A stretch of 64,000 nucleotides of DNA from Chloroflexi bacterium HGW-Chloroflexi-4 (GTDB taxonomy: Bacteria > Chloroflexota > Anaerolineae > Anaerolineales > Anaerolineaceae): assembly GCA_002840715.1 (NCBI GenBank), contig PHBW01000015.1:62001-126000 (forward strand). The letters are read 5' to 3'. Of this stretch, positions 34,863-43,705 are shown in pieces. The notes under the pieces are model-generated. The model searched no databases. It was not told the origin of the DNA and saw nothing but the letters and a program-made list of their open reading frames with translations. Position 1 is the first letter of the stretch. Each line of letters starts with the position of its first letter. Made by a program: the position numbers and the translations under genes.

Positions 34863-35219
34863 TCAGGATTTTTCAACACTGGGAGCGGCTGCGGGTTTGG
34901 CAGTTTCTGCTGGCTTGGTCGCAGGGGTTTCAGCCTTGGTGGTGGTGCTGCTGGAGCTGTCTGAACTTGTTGATTCGCTCTTGGTTTCGGCAGCTTTTTC
35001 ATCTTTTTTATCTGAAGCCCAACTGTTCTGGCCTGAGGGAGAACGGTGATCGGTAGCATAAAAGCCAGAACCCTTGAAGACGATGCCGACCGGGGTGTAG
35101 ACCTTCTGCAGGGTGTTCTTTCCGCATTCAGGGCACTTGGTCAATGTTTCGTCTGTGAATTTTTGGGTCTGGTCGAACTGGACACCGCAATTTCCGCACC
35201 GATAGGTATATACCGGCAT
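34863..35219 (-). CDS. FmdB-family zinc ribbon protein
   Basis: A 118-residue protein. The first 50 residues form a zinc ribbon with C-x2-C (CGNC) and C-x2-C (CPEC), opening MPVYTYRCGNCGVQFDQ, the FmdB/CxxC regulatory-protein signature, followed by VGIVFKGSGFYATD. The rest is an Ala/Ser/Thr/Lys-rich low-complexity tail. FmdB-type proteins are thought to be small regulators or ribosome-associated ribbons; the role here is unknown. It is monocistronic with a strong terminator. Confidence 0.93.
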   Translation of the reverse strand: MPVYTYRCGNCGVQFDQTQKFTDETLTKCPECGKNTLQKVYTPVGIVFKGSGFYATDHRSPSGQNSWASDKKDEKAAETKSESTSSDSSSSTTTKAETPATKPAETAKPAAAPSVEKS

Positions 35220-35334
35220 ACTTACACCTCTGTTTCATCGATCAATAATCTTGCCCATTATAGTCTGATTAAAGGGCATGGTCAAGAAGGGCAAATAGCC
35301 TTCTAATAAAACACTAATAGTTATTTGATGTGGT

Positions 35335-35895
35335 TTAACCCAATAAGTGACTTAACAACACGCGGATGCCGATGCTGATCAGCACCAGTCCGCCGATGAG
35401 CTCCATGCGTTTGCCAAATGTGCAGCCCAGTTTGCCGCCGATGAAAAGCCCCAACACTGACAACAGCAAAGAAGTAACGCCGATCACCAAGCTTGAGAAC
35501 AAAATTGACCCATCCACTAATGCCAAACTAAGACCGACCGCCAGAGCATCAATGCTGGTGGCGACCGAGAGCATGATCAGGGTTTTGCCGCGTGATGGAT
35601 TGCAAGGGTCTTCTTCTTCGTTTTTGGATAAACTCTCACGGATCATGCGCGCACCCACAAATGCCAAGAGGCCAAAGGCGATCCAGTGGTCAAAGTTGGA
35701 GATCAGGTGGGCAATGGTGCTGCCGCCCAGCCAGCCCAAAAAGGTCATGCCGCCCTGGAACAAGCCGAAATGAAATGAGATGCGGAAGTAAGTGCGAAAA
35801 TCTTTTGGCGTAGGCGAGCAGCCAATTCCGAGCGCTACGGCGAAACAATCCATAGCCAGGCCAAGTGCAATCAGTAAAATGGTGATTAAATCCAA
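35335..35895 (-). CDS. mntP: Putative manganese efflux pump MntP
   Basis: About 186 residues with six hydrophobic helices in two inverted repeats. Each repeat carries the acidic helix motif: ALGLAMDCFAVALG and ATSIDALAVGLSLAL, the Asp residues being implicated in Mn2+ transport. I choose a TTG start at 35895, because AGGAG lies 8 nt upstream and the family begins at this point; an upstream ATG (35922) would add nine residues and has no site. No manganese riboswitch is recognisable upstream. Confidence 0.9.
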   Translation of the reverse strand: MDLITILLIALGLAMDCFAVALGIGCSPTPKDFRTYFRISFHFGLFQGGMTFLGWLGGSTIAHLISNFDHWIAFGLLAFVGARMIRESLSKNEEEDPCNPSRGKTLIMLSVATSIDALAVGLSLALVDGSILFSSLVIGVTSLLLSVLGLFIGGKLGCTFGKRMELIGGLVLISIGIRVLLSHLLG

Positions 35896-36023
35896 GTTGA
35901 AGTCTCCTGTAGGCAAACCCAATGATTATATCGTGAGTTTCCAGATTTTAAGTCATTTCTTCTTGCCAGCATCCCCCCGATTTCGTATAATTCAAACAAA
36001 TGTTCGATATCTGAAAGGCTGGC

Positions 36024-37184
36024 ATGCCGGTTAATTTTCTTAATCTGAAACCCCAAATCCAAAAGCTTGCAGAAACCTCTGTTTCGCATCGATCAGAGAT
36101 TTTGCAAAAGCTGGCTGCTTGCCAGGCATTGCTGTTTCAATACAGCGACCGGCTAAAAGAGCTTCAAGAAACGGTAGAGATCAAAGCAGGTGAGAACAAA
36201 GGGCTGCGCTGCGCAGTGCCTTTGAATGAAGCCCTTACTGCTCACATTTTCGCAGCGCTTCCCTCTGCGGCCTGCACCATCCTCGCCGCGGACGGGTCGC
36301 AGATCAACCCGGATCCGCACGGATCAGCGCTTTTCGGGCTGGTCAACGTGGGTGTGTTCCGCATGCAGCCGGGCAGCGGGTTGGCGCCAGAGACAAAATC
36401 CTTTTCAAACCTTATTTATGATGAAGAACTGCATCCCTCAGGCGGGCTGGCTTCTGAAGACCTGATTGCCCTGATGCGCGATGTGGGCGAGCGCGAGATT
36501 CTGGTTGAGCTGGCAACAAACGAAGCGCCGCCGTTGATCACGCTGACAGACGGTCCGCTTGAGCTGTATCATGAGCCGCGGCAGGAAAAAGCTTTTGAGC
36601 ATTATTTCAAACAATATCTATCGGCTCTGGATGACCTGGCGCTCAATCGGGTGATCACCGCCGGCTATGTCGACCGTCCGCGTGCGGATCTGGTGGTCAA
36701 GCTGTTGGAACTCATGGCGGCAGAAGAGGAATTGAAAGAGAGACCCTTTGCAGGGGTCACTGACTTGCAGTTATATGAAACCATTTTGAACCCCGGCGAA
36801 CGCTCTGCGGTCTTTAAACTTCAATCCAGTTCTGCCGATGCCTTCGCCAACAAGAAGGCGCTGCACTTCTTTTATATCAACGTAGGCAGCACGGGGCAGC
36901 CCGCCCTGGCGCGTGTGGAAGTGCCGCTGTGGGTGGTTGAAGACCCGCAAGCCATGACGCTTTTGCAATCTGTGTTGGTTGAACAATCCCACCAGGCAGG
37001 GTCGCGGCCATACCCTTATTCCTTGATCCGCGCGCACGAGATCGCCGTGGTCAAGATGGATGATCACAACCAGATCAGTGAGATGATCGAACAGGAACTT
37101 TTAAACCGCGGATTGCCGCCTTCGTTTAATTCAAACAAACAGGCACACAAACAGCATCAGGCAAGAGGAAGGATGAACAGATGA
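36024..37184 (+). CDS. nurA: DNA double-strand break repair nuclease NurA
   Basis: A 386-residue NurA-domain nuclease. The RNase H-like fold starts with ILAADGSQINPDPHG, where the Asp binds manganese, followed by GLVNVGVFRM, TDGPLELYHEP with a second acidic motif, and AGYVDRPRADLVV. The C-terminal part ends in a Gln/His-rich tail. NurA resects DNA ends together with the HerA hexameric translocase, which is encoded 600 bp downstream. The stop codon overlaps the next start by 4 bp, so the three genes form one operon. Confidence 0.93.
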   Translation: MPVNFLNLKPQIQKLAETSVSHRSEILQKLAACQALLFQYSDRLKELQETVEIKAGENKGLRCAVPLNEALTAHIFAALPSAACTILAADGSQINPDPHGSALFGLVNVGVFRMQPGSGLAPETKSFSNLIYDEELHPSGGLASEDLIALMRDVGEREILVELATNEAPPLITLTDGPLELYHEPRQEKAFEHYFKQYLSALDDLALNRVITAGYVDRPRADLVVKLLELMAAEEELKERPFAGVTDLQLYETILNPGERSAVFKLQSSSADAFANKKALHFFYINVGSTGQPALARVEVPLWVVEDPQAMTLLQSVLVEQSHQAGSRPYPYSLIRAHEIAVVKMDDHNQISEMIEQELLNRGLPPSFNSNKQAHKQHQARGRMNR

Positions 37185-37771
37185 GCTCAATTGCAATCGG
37201 ACGTTTACTGCGGGCTAATACTTCAGGCTGTGTGATCGGTTGTCAGGTTTCTCCACTTGAAGCACCGGTTTTCAGCCAGATGGTGCGCATCCCGCTCGAG
37301 GATGGAAGTCAGATCTACGGACTGGTGCACGAAATCCACATTGACGATGATGGGCTGGTACGCCAGTTGGTGACTTCGACCAACCTTTCTGATGAAGTCA
37401 TCGAAGACAATCGCAAGAACCGCAACATGCCGGTTGAAATGAGCGTGGTTTTCATTGGCTGGCAGCAGGGCATCACCATCTCGCAGACGCGTCCGCCCCG
37501 GCCGCCGCTCTCGCTCGACAAGATCTTCCCCTGCGAATTAGATGAAGTGGCAACCTTTTGTGTCAGCGGCAAGTTCGCCTACTTCCGCGGGATGCTGCGC
37601 AATATTGAACTGCCCGCCGCGGATCTCTTAACTGCGCATCTCAGGCAGGTGCTACAAACCAGTGCTGCAGGGCAGATCGAAGACGCTTTACGAGAAGTGA
37701 TTGCGCTTCTGAAGGATGATTATCCGCAGTTGATGGATGTGCTCAGCGCGGTTTCTGAAGTCACGGCATAA
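37181..37771 (+). CDS. HAS-barrel-like partner protein in the HerA-NurA operon
   Basis: A 196-residue protein between nurA (4-bp overlap) and herA (13-bp gap). Its N-terminal 70 residues (IGRLLRANTSGCVIGCQV, then RIPLEDGSQIYGLVHEIHI) resemble the HAS-barrel that begins HerA proteins, and the same pattern recurs at the start of the downstream HerA. No Walker motif is present. The C-terminal half is helical. It may be a separated or duplicated assembly domain that docks NurA on HerA. That function is inference; the fold assignment is moderately sure. Confidence 0.65.
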   Translation: MSSIAIGRLLRANTSGCVIGCQVSPLEAPVFSQMVRIPLEDGSQIYGLVHEIHIDDDGLVRQLVTSTNLSDEVIEDNRKNRNMPVEMSVVFIGWQQGITISQTRPPRPPLSLDKIFPCELDEVATFCVSGKFAYFRGMLRNIELPAADLLTAHLRQVLQTSAAGQIEDALREVIALLKDDYPQLMDVLSAVSEVTA

Positions 37772-37784
37772 GGGAAGGTGAGCG

Positions 37785-39512
37785 ATGAGCAATATGAGTA
37801 AATTTTCTTCTGAAAAATCCGGCAGTCAACCCATTGGATACGTGGTGGGCGGCGGCCTGAAAGCCAACCTGTTTGTACGTCTCACCGTCCCATCAGATCA
37901 GGTGCAGGAGGGTGGTTTTGTGGTACTTGAAAGCGGCAACTGGCAGTTTTACGGGCTGGTGACAGACCTGCAACTCGGCGCGTCCGATCCGCGTTACGCC
38001 GAAAAGCCTGCTGAAAACAGACTCTCTCCCGTGATCGCCCGTTTGCTCAACGAGCAGACGTTGTATACCAACCTTGAGGTGCTGCCTGCGCTGATGCTTG
38101 AGCGCGGCCCCGAACTGGATTCGCCCGATTACGAAGCCTGGACGAAAGCGCATCAGAACGAGAACCTGCCCCGGCCGCTGCCGATCAAGACGGTGCCCGC
38201 GCATCACTCGTTGGCCAGGCTGGCTTCCGCCGGGGATGTGGCCGAGATCTTCGGCGAACCCGGGCAAAAGGGGTTCTTCGAAATCGGCAAGACCCGCGAA
38301 CAGGATCACCCCGTGTGCATCAACCTGGACAAGTTCGTGCAGCGCAGCGCCGGCATCTTTGGCGCCACAGGCTCCGGCAAGTCTTTCTTGACACGAATTA
38401 TATTGGCAGGGTTGATTGATCATAACGCCGCTTCTGTGCTGGTCTTTGATATGCACAACGAGTATGGTTTTGACGACATTGCCTCGGATACCGGTCAGCC
38501 GGTGGTAGGGCTTCGCAGCAAATTCGCCTCGCGTGTGCGCGTGGTCGGCCTTGGGCGCAAGAGCACCATCCGCGGCAAAACGCCCGACCTGACGCTTGAG
38601 ATCAACGAATCAGATATCCAACCCGCGGATATTGAACTGCTGGCGCGCGAACTCAACCTGCGCGACACCACCTCCACCACGCTGGATGCGTTGATCCACT
38701 CCTTTGGTACGGCCAAATGGTTCAGCGAATTCAAAATGATGGTGGTTGGAGCGATGGAAACAGATGGTGACGGCAAAAAAGTGCCTGCTCCCGACAGCGT
38801 GGCTTTTTGGGCCAACCAGGTGGGTGTCAACGTGGCTGCCGCTGAAGGCCTGCGCAGCAAACTGGGGCGGGTCTTCACCCGGCCTTATGTTGTTGAAGAA
38901 ATCGCTGGCGCAGATCCGCTCAAGAATGTGATCGAAGCGCTGCAGGCCGGGCAGCACGTGATTTTGTCATTCGGTGATTATGAATCCGACCTGGATTATT
39001 TGTTGGTCTCTAACCTGTTGACGCGCAAGATCCGCGATGCGTGGGAGGAAAGCACTAACGACTTCCGCAGCCAAGGCAAAGCCGAGCCTCGTCCGCTGGT
39101 GATTGCAGTGGAAGAAGCGCACAAACTGCTCAACCGTGAGATGGCGTCGCAGACTTCCTTCAGCACCATTGCACGTGAAATGCGCAAGTATTATGTCACC
39201 TTGCTGATCATTGATCAGCGGCCTTCGCAGATATACGACGAAGTCATGTCTCAGTTGGGCACGCGTGTCTCGGGCTGGCTCGGTGATGAAAGTGATGTGG
39301 CGGCAGTGCTATCCGGTTTGGCCGGGCGGGATGCTCTGCGCGGCATGCTTGCCCGTCTGCAGCCCAAAGAGGAAGTCGTGCTGCTGGGCTGGGGTGTGCC
39401 AATGCCCATTCTGGTGCGCTCGCGCCGCTATGATCAAATATTTTGGGATGAACTGCTGCCTCGAAGTGGTTCGCGCAATGTGGATCAGAACTTAAAAGAG
39501 TTGGGATTTTAA
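37785..39512 (+). CDS. herA: HerA-type hexameric ATPase/helicase
   Basis: A 575-residue HerA/FtsK-superfamily ATPase. An N-terminal HAS-barrel (about residues 17-65) contains GYVVGGGLKANLFV and QFYGLVTDLQLG. The RecA-like domain has Walker A GIFGATGSGKSFLTR (about residues 190-203), VLVFDMHNEYGF, Walker B PLVIAVEEAHKLLN (about residue 437) and TLLIIDQRPSQI. It forms a hexameric ring that translocates DNA and activates NurA for end resection. It is the last gene of the operon with NurA. HerA-NurA pairs are also found in antiphage contexts, but nothing here demonstrates that. Confidence 0.93.
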   Translation: MSNMSKFSSEKSGSQPIGYVVGGGLKANLFVRLTVPSDQVQEGGFVVLESGNWQFYGLVTDLQLGASDPRYAEKPAENRLSPVIARLLNEQTLYTNLEVLPALMLERGPELDSPDYEAWTKAHQNENLPRPLPIKTVPAHHSLARLASAGDVAEIFGEPGQKGFFEIGKTREQDHPVCINLDKFVQRSAGIFGATGSGKSFLTRIILAGLIDHNAASVLVFDMHNEYGFDDIASDTGQPVVGLRSKFASRVRVVGLGRKSTIRGKTPDLTLEINESDIQPADIELLARELNLRDTTSTTLDALIHSFGTAKWFSEFKMMVVGAMETDGDGKKVPAPDSVAFWANQVGVNVAAAEGLRSKLGRVFTRPYVVEEIAGADPLKNVIEALQAGQHVILSFGDYESDLDYLLVSNLLTRKIRDAWEESTNDFRSQGKAEPRPLVIAVEEAHKLLNREMASQTSFSTIAREMRKYYVTLLIIDQRPSQIYDEVMSQLGTRVSGWLGDESDVAAVLSGLAGRDALRGMLARLQPKEEVVLLGWGVPMPILVRSRRYDQIFWDELLPRSGSRNVDQNLKELGF

Positions 39513-39672
39513 GAACAAAACCACGATAAAGGGAATAATGATTAGTTACTAAAAAAGGGGTATTGGTGGGAGTTTCAATAGGGCTGATACATAACGACTA
39601 CGTACTCAGAATATTGGTTTTCCTGATGACTTAGTACTAATTACTGATTACCGAATTTGCTATAATGATTCT

Positions 39673-41010
39673 ATGAACACTAAACGAACACTCAAAATTC
39701 TATTATTTACGCTATTAGCGTTGTCTTTTATCCCCATCACATCAAAACCTGTCACTGCCCAGTCGGAAGCCTCCGTGGTAATCAGCATGAACTTCAACGG
39801 ACCGCTGACCCCCGTCTGGCGAACGTATCTGCAGCGCGGGGTTGACCAGGCCGTCAATCTCAATGCAGACTTGATCGTGATCGAACTTAATACCCCCGGC
39901 GGATCAATTGAGCTGATGAACAACCTTGTGCAACAGATATTGGCCAGCCCGGTGCCGGTGGCCGTGTATGTGGCCCCTCAGGGTGCAATGGCGGCTTCGG
40001 CGGGCACGCTTCTCGTCCTTGCCGGGGATTATGCCGCCATGAGCCCGGGTTCGGTGATCGGGGCAGCCAGCCCGGTGGGATCGCAAGGTGAAGATATTGA
40101 AGCGACTATGGAGGCAAAGACCAAAGAAATTCTCAAGGCCAGTGTGCGCGCCATGGCAGAACGCCGCGGCGAGGATGCGGTTGCCCTGGCGGAGTCATCC
40201 ATTCAGGATGCAAAAGCGGCCAGCGCCAATGAAGCCCTGGCTGTTAATCTGGTCGATTATATTGCCGAAGATTTAAACGACTTGCTTGCACAAATTAATG
40301 GACAAACCCTTACCGTGGATGGCAAAGATGTGGTCATTCACACAGAAGATGCTTTTTTAGTAAAATTGAAAGCCTCGTTTATTGAAAATCTTGTTGGCAC
40401 GCTGGTGAACCCCAATATTGTTTTTGTGCTGCTGTCTTTGGGTGTGCAGGCTATCTTGATCGAACTATCGCACCCAGGCGGCTGGGTCGCGGGCTTTTTC
40501 GGCGCCATTCTGCTGGCGTTGGCAGGCTATGGTCTGGGCATTCTGCCGGTCAACTGGTTTGGATTGGTCCTGATAGGCATTTCGTTTATCTTGTTTATTT
40601 TGGATATCAAGGCACCCACACATGGGGCTTTGACCATAGCAGGGGTTGCAACCTTTATTGCTGGCGCATTGGTGCTGTTTAACTCCGCTCAAACCCCTGT
40701 TTTTGGGCGCGTTTCAGTGCCGCTTGTGGTGGGCATGGGGGTATTCATTGGCGCAAGCTTCTTTGCCATAGTGATGATCGCCGTCCGTGCGATGAAGACA
40801 CCGGTAGTTACCGGGCAAACCGCGTTGGTAGGGCGCAGCGGCTTGGCGGTGACCGAGATCAACCCGACAGGTATTGTGCAGGTGGCGGGCGAGCGCTGGT
40901 CCGCGAAACTTGCGGAGGGCGAAAAGCCGATCATGATGGATGAACTGGTGGAAGTGGTAAGAACCGAAGGTTTGAAGGTGGTGGTACAAAAACCAAAATT
41001 AATCAAATAA
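39673..41010 (+). CDS. nfeD: NfeD family protein with N-terminal ClpP-like serine protease domain
   Basis: The 445-residue long NfeD. A signal peptide (about residues 1-28) precedes a ClpP/crotonase-like protease: ADLIVIELNTPGGSIELMN, then AVYVAPQGAMAASAGTLLVLAGD with the nucleophile Ser and GSVIGAASPVGSQ. A central membrane domain of four to five helices follows, and a C-terminal OB-fold (residues 375-440, GQTALVGRSGLAVTEINPTG and VEVVRTEGLKVVVQK). Such proteins cooperate with stomatin-like partners in membrane quality control; no stomatin gene is adjacent. A second copy of the OB-fold end is found 700 bp downstream. Confidence 0.94.
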   Translation: MNTKRTLKILLFTLLALSFIPITSKPVTAQSEASVVISMNFNGPLTPVWRTYLQRGVDQAVNLNADLIVIELNTPGGSIELMNNLVQQILASPVPVAVYVAPQGAMAASAGTLLVLAGDYAAMSPGSVIGAASPVGSQGEDIEATMEAKTKEILKASVRAMAERRGEDAVALAESSIQDAKAASANEALAVNLVDYIAEDLNDLLAQINGQTLTVDGKDVVIHTEDAFLVKLKASFIENLVGTLVNPNIVFVLLSLGVQAILIELSHPGGWVAGFFGAILLALAGYGLGILPVNWFGLVLIGISFILFILDIKAPTHGALTIAGVATFIAGALVLFNSAQTPVFGRVSVPLVVGMGVFIGASFFAIVMIAVRAMKTPVVTGQTALVGRSGLAVTEINPTGIVQVAGERWSAKLAEGEKPIMMDELVEVVRTEGLKVVVQKPKLIK

Positions 41011-41036
41011 TTAGAAAAAAGATTGGGGAATGAAAA

Positions 41037-41711
41037 ATGAAACTCAAAACGGCATTATCACTTTTTGCTAAGACGAAAATCTTTGAAGTCCTAGATTCAG
41101 ACGGGGAACCAGAAAATTGGAAAGTAAAGCCATTAGCTTCTAAAATATTAATTGAAACTGAAGGTTATTTCAATGTTAAAGGAATTAACATTCTCCCGGA
41201 TGGGAAGGCTGTTGATTGTTATATGGATATATCTCTTCCTGAACGAATAAATGATCTTGTTTACTTTAGGGAAGAGAATTCGTTAAGAGAAGAATACCCT
41301 GTAAATATTGAAGGGGATGTTATTTGTGGGGTGCCAATTGATTGTTTTGGAGTTTATAAGCTTTTCTATTCCAAAATTAACCCCGAAATTGGAATAGAAA
41401 TATTAAATAAGGGGTTAGCTATTTCGACTCGAAAAAGATATATTGCTGAGGATTTGGGATATATCTTTAGAGATGAAGGAAGAAATACGGAAGCAGCAGA
41501 AATGTTCCAAATTTCGGTGGATGAGACGCCCTCTTCAAATTATATCTATGGTGAGCTAGCCAAGAGTTATGAATTGATTGGCGAAAATGAACAAGCCGAG
41601 AAATTTAAAAAAACATTTTCTGATGAAGACAAAGGAATATCAAAAGTACTAAATGAATTAATTTCAAAAAGTGATGAAGGAAGTAAAGGTTGGACCCGTC
41701 CGATTAGATGA
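41037..41711 (+). CDS. AT-rich gene for a TPR-like protein of unknown function
   Basis: A 224-residue soluble protein. The C-terminal third has helical repeats of TPR type (IAEDLGYIFRDEGRNTEAAEMF, then YGELAKSYELIGENEQAEKF). The N-terminal part is strand-rich and unfamiliar. The gene is far more AT-rich than its neighbours, with ATA, AGA and TTA codons, which suggests acquisition. It lies between the intact nfeD and an out-of-frame NfeD C-terminal remnant, and its last codons overlap that remnant. The last residues (from about 218) may therefore be host sequence read in the wrong frame. Confidence 0.7.
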   Translation: MKLKTALSLFAKTKIFEVLDSDGEPENWKVKPLASKILIETEGYFNVKGINILPDGKAVDCYMDISLPERINDLVYFREENSLREEYPVNIEGDVICGVPIDCFGVYKLFYSKINPEIGIEILNKGLAISTRKRYIAEDLGYIFRDEGRNTEAAEMFQISVDETPSSNYIYGELAKSYELIGENEQAEKFKKTFSDEDKGISKVLNELISKSDEGSKGWTRPIR

Positions 41712-41766
41712 GCGTGTGGAGGTGGTCGAGACGGAAGGGATTAAGGTGGTGGTAGAGAAGAGTTAA
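41689..41766 (+). pseudogene. Remnant of an NfeD C-terminal OB-fold
   Basis: In the frame +1 to the TPR gene, the sequence reads VGPVRLDERVEVVETEG then IKVVVEKS and a stop. This is plainly the end of an NfeD OB-fold: the intact nfeD upstream ends in DELVEVVRTEGLKVVVQK. No start codon or ribosome binding site fits, so it is the orphan tail of a second NfeD or of the original nfeD end displaced by an insertion or duplication. Confidence 0.75.
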
Positions 41767-42170
41767 TTATTCAGATTGACTTTAATGGGTCGCAATGAGA
41801 TAAGCCACTGCATGGCCAATTCTTCTTCATAAAAAAGTTTGAGTATCTGGGCGTTGTTTGAGGTGACGCTTTCCAAAAAATCAAAGTCTTTTTGGCCTGG
41901 TTTGATCAGTATGGCGCGTCTCAATTTTTGGGCATTAATCCCCATTTTTCCAAATTCTTCTGCAATTTTGCGCGGCGTTTCATATATTTTGATTGTCGAC
42001 ATCATTACCTTTGATCGACGAAAATCAATAAAAATCAAGTTTGATCCGTTTTCGATTATATGTTTTCCGATTTCGGGGATCATGGTTTCAACGAGGGTCC
42101 AGTCGAAATCGCAGTGAACTCTGCTTTCAACAATTTGTGTTGATTCGTTAAATGTGACTTTAAAGTTCAT
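41763..42170 (-). CDS. STAS/SpoIIAA-like domain protein
   Basis: A 135-residue protein with the alternating strand-helix pattern of SpoIIAA-like or STAS-like proteins: strand VTFNESTQIVESRVHCDF, helix WTLVETMIPEIGKHI, strand SNLIFIDFRRS, a helix with KIYETPRKIAEEF and strand RRAILI. No phosphoacceptor Ser can be named with confidence. It converges on, and just overlaps, the NfeD remnant. Fold assignment is tentative. Confidence 0.65.
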   Translation of the reverse strand: MNFKVTFNESTQIVESRVHCDFDWTLVETMIPEIGKHIIENGSNLIFIDFRRSKVMMSTIKIYETPRKIAEEFGKMGINAQKLRRAILIKPGQKDFDFLESVTSNNAQILKLFYEEELAMQWLISLRPIKVNLNN

Positions 42171-42283
42171 CCGCCCCTCGCAAAATACAACTAATGGTTA
42201 CAGATATTGTATGCTTTTTTTTGCAAATTGGCGAAAAGTCACATTATTCTCATTGCATTTTTTACAGTGAGAATAGGTGAATC

Positions 42284-42312
42284 TTGATTGTGTACATTTT
42301 GCACATTATAAT
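42284..42312 (+). promoter_or_regulatory. Sigma-70 type promoter for the DUF1761 gene
   Basis: TTGATT (42284-42289) and TATAAT (42307-42312) are separated by 17 bp, with the DUF1761 ATG about 40 bp downstream. Confidence 0.65.
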
Positions 42313-42351
42313 GTTGACAAAAATTGTCGTATTATAAAAAAGAGGTATAAA

Positions 42352-42777
42352 ATGAACATTTTTTCAATTAATTGGTTGGCGGTGGTGGTAGGTGTTGTGC
42401 TCAGCATGATGAGCGGAGGCTTGTGGTACAACCCCAAGACTTTCTTCCCGGCTTGGTGGAAGGGCATTGGAAAAGGGGATGAAACACCAGGCGGCGGCAA
42501 GAACATGGGGTTGGTGTGGGGCTTAACCATCCTCACATCAGTGTTTCAGGTGGTCGGGTTGGCAGTGATCCTCAACGTGGTCGCGAAAGCTTTTGGCGGT
42601 GTCAACATTGCAACCGGGGCATTAACCGGATCTCTGGTCTGGCTTTTCATCATTGCCCCAACCAACCTTACCAACAAACTTTTTGCAGGATTCCCATTTA
42701 AAGTCTGGTTCATAGAAGCAGGCAATCATCTGCTCAACTTTGTGCTTTTTGGCGCTTTGCTTGGATTGTGGCGATAA
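42352..42777 (+). CDS. DUF1761 domain-containing membrane protein
   Basis: A 141-residue membrane protein of four hydrophobic helices. Family features are INWLAVVVGVVLSMMSGGLWYNP with AWWKGIGK, and APTNLTNKLFAGFPFKVWFIEAG near the C-terminus. The role of DUF1761 is not established. The ATG at 42352 has AGAGGT upstream; an extension to 42277 would start within the promoter and is rejected. A strong terminator follows at 42832-42866, so it is monocistronic. Confidence 0.9.
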   Translation: MNIFSINWLAVVVGVVLSMMSGGLWYNPKTFFPAWWKGIGKGDETPGGGKNMGLVWGLTILTSVFQVVGLAVILNVVAKAFGGVNIATGALTGSLVWLFIIAPTNLTNKLFAGFPFKVWFIEAGNHLLNFVLFGALLGLWR

Positions 42778-43098
42778 AAGAATACATCATTCACTTACTT
42801 GTTATTTTTGCACCTAACTTTAATGTATCGAAAAACAGTCTTCATTAATTAAATGAAGACTGTTTTGTTAAAAAAATGAATATTGAGCAAAATCCAGGCC
42901 AAATCAGGGTTAATAATTTGTTACAACACGCAATTAAGAGATAATTAATCCTGTGATTGAAAATTAATGGAATTGTAAAATACCAGATATAATTTGGTTA
43001 TATAAAAAGTAAGGCGGTTTTGTTAGCCGTTATCACACCATGTTTATATACCTCCCAATAAGGGGGGAATTTTTATCTATTGAAAGATTGATCTTTTT
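42778..43098. other. Intergenic region between DUF1761 and the response regulator
   Basis: A 321-bp AT-rich stretch. It contains the terminator at 42832-42866 and otherwise only the leader of the response regulator gene, with a GGGGGG run near 43060. I see no ORF or RNA gene. Confidence 0.6.
42832..42866 (+). terminator. Rho-independent terminator after the DUF1761 gene
   Basis: AAAACAGTCTTCATT and AATGAAGACTGTTTT form a perfect 15-bp stem with an AATTA loop and a trailing T-run. Confidence 0.85.
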
Positions 43099-43608
43099 AT
43101 GACCATTACAAATTCATTCATCATGATCATTGACGATAATTCAAGTGATTTGGATTTGATTAAACGTGCTTTTGAGATTAACCATAAAAGTGGAAAATTG
43201 TTATGCATGAACAACAGTAAGGACGCCCTGGCGTATTTGATGGGAGACGGGGTATTCGCAGATCGTGAAAACCATCCCTTTCCTTCCATGCTAATCACGG
43301 ATATTAAAATGCCTGGCGTTGACGGTTTTGACATCCTTGAATATCTGCAAAATAACCCAACCCGAATAATCATCCCATCTATTGTCCTTTCTTCATCAGA
43401 AGATTCTGATGATATCCGAACCGCCTACAAGCTGGGGGCTTACTCTTATTTTGTAAAGCCTTTTAAGTATGAGGACCTTTGCGACTTAATCAGTTTAATT
43501 ATTGCGTATTGGAAAAACACAAAATCACCGTTAAAAGATGCTTCTGGAAAACAAATTATTACTGATTCATCAGGAAAAATGGGAGCAAGATACGTAATGC
43601 CGAATTGA
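43099..43608 (+). CDS. Single-domain response regulator (Rcp1-like receiver)
   Basis: A 169-residue protein consisting of one receiver domain. The acidic pair is in FIMIIDDNSSDLDL, the phosphoacceptor Asp in SMLITDIKMPGVDGF, the Thr/Ser in SIVLSSSED and the Lys in YFVKPFKYEDL. There is no output domain, so it probably passes phosphate or binds a partner protein, as in phytochrome-linked Rcp1. No histidine kinase is adjacent; the chemoreceptor gene converges on it. The last 30 residues are not part of the fold. Confidence 0.92.
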   Translation: MTITNSFIMIIDDNSSDLDLIKRAFEINHKSGKLLCMNNSKDALAYLMGDGVFADRENHPFPSMLITDIKMPGVDGFDILEYLQNNPTRIIIPSIVLSSSEDSDDIRTAYKLGAYSYFVKPFKYEDLCDLISLIIAYWKNTKSPLKDASGKQIITDSSGKMGARYVMPN

Positions 43609-43649
43609 CTGCCAATCAACATTAACTGAGTGAAAACATCCACAAATGA

Positions 43650-43680
43650 AAAGCCTGAGAGATAACCTCAGGCTTTTTTT
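43650..43680. terminator. Terminator between the response regulator and the chemoreceptor gene
   Basis: AAAGCCTGAG and CTCAGGCTTT pair around a 7-nt loop, followed by TTTT on the plus strand. It serves the response regulator and possibly the converging chemoreceptor gene. Confidence 0.85.
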
Positions 43681-43705
43681 AATTAGTTTGTAAAAATTTT
43701 GAATG

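Noticed and set aside
35896-36023. Manganese (yybP-ykoY) riboswitch before mntP
   Set aside because: The leader is short and lacks the conserved paired elements; nurA starts divergently within 130 bp.
36024-39512. HerA-NurA as a proven antiphage defence island
   Set aside because: There is no adjacent defence gene (Sir2, restriction enzyme, toxin) and no mobile element; a repair role is equally likely.
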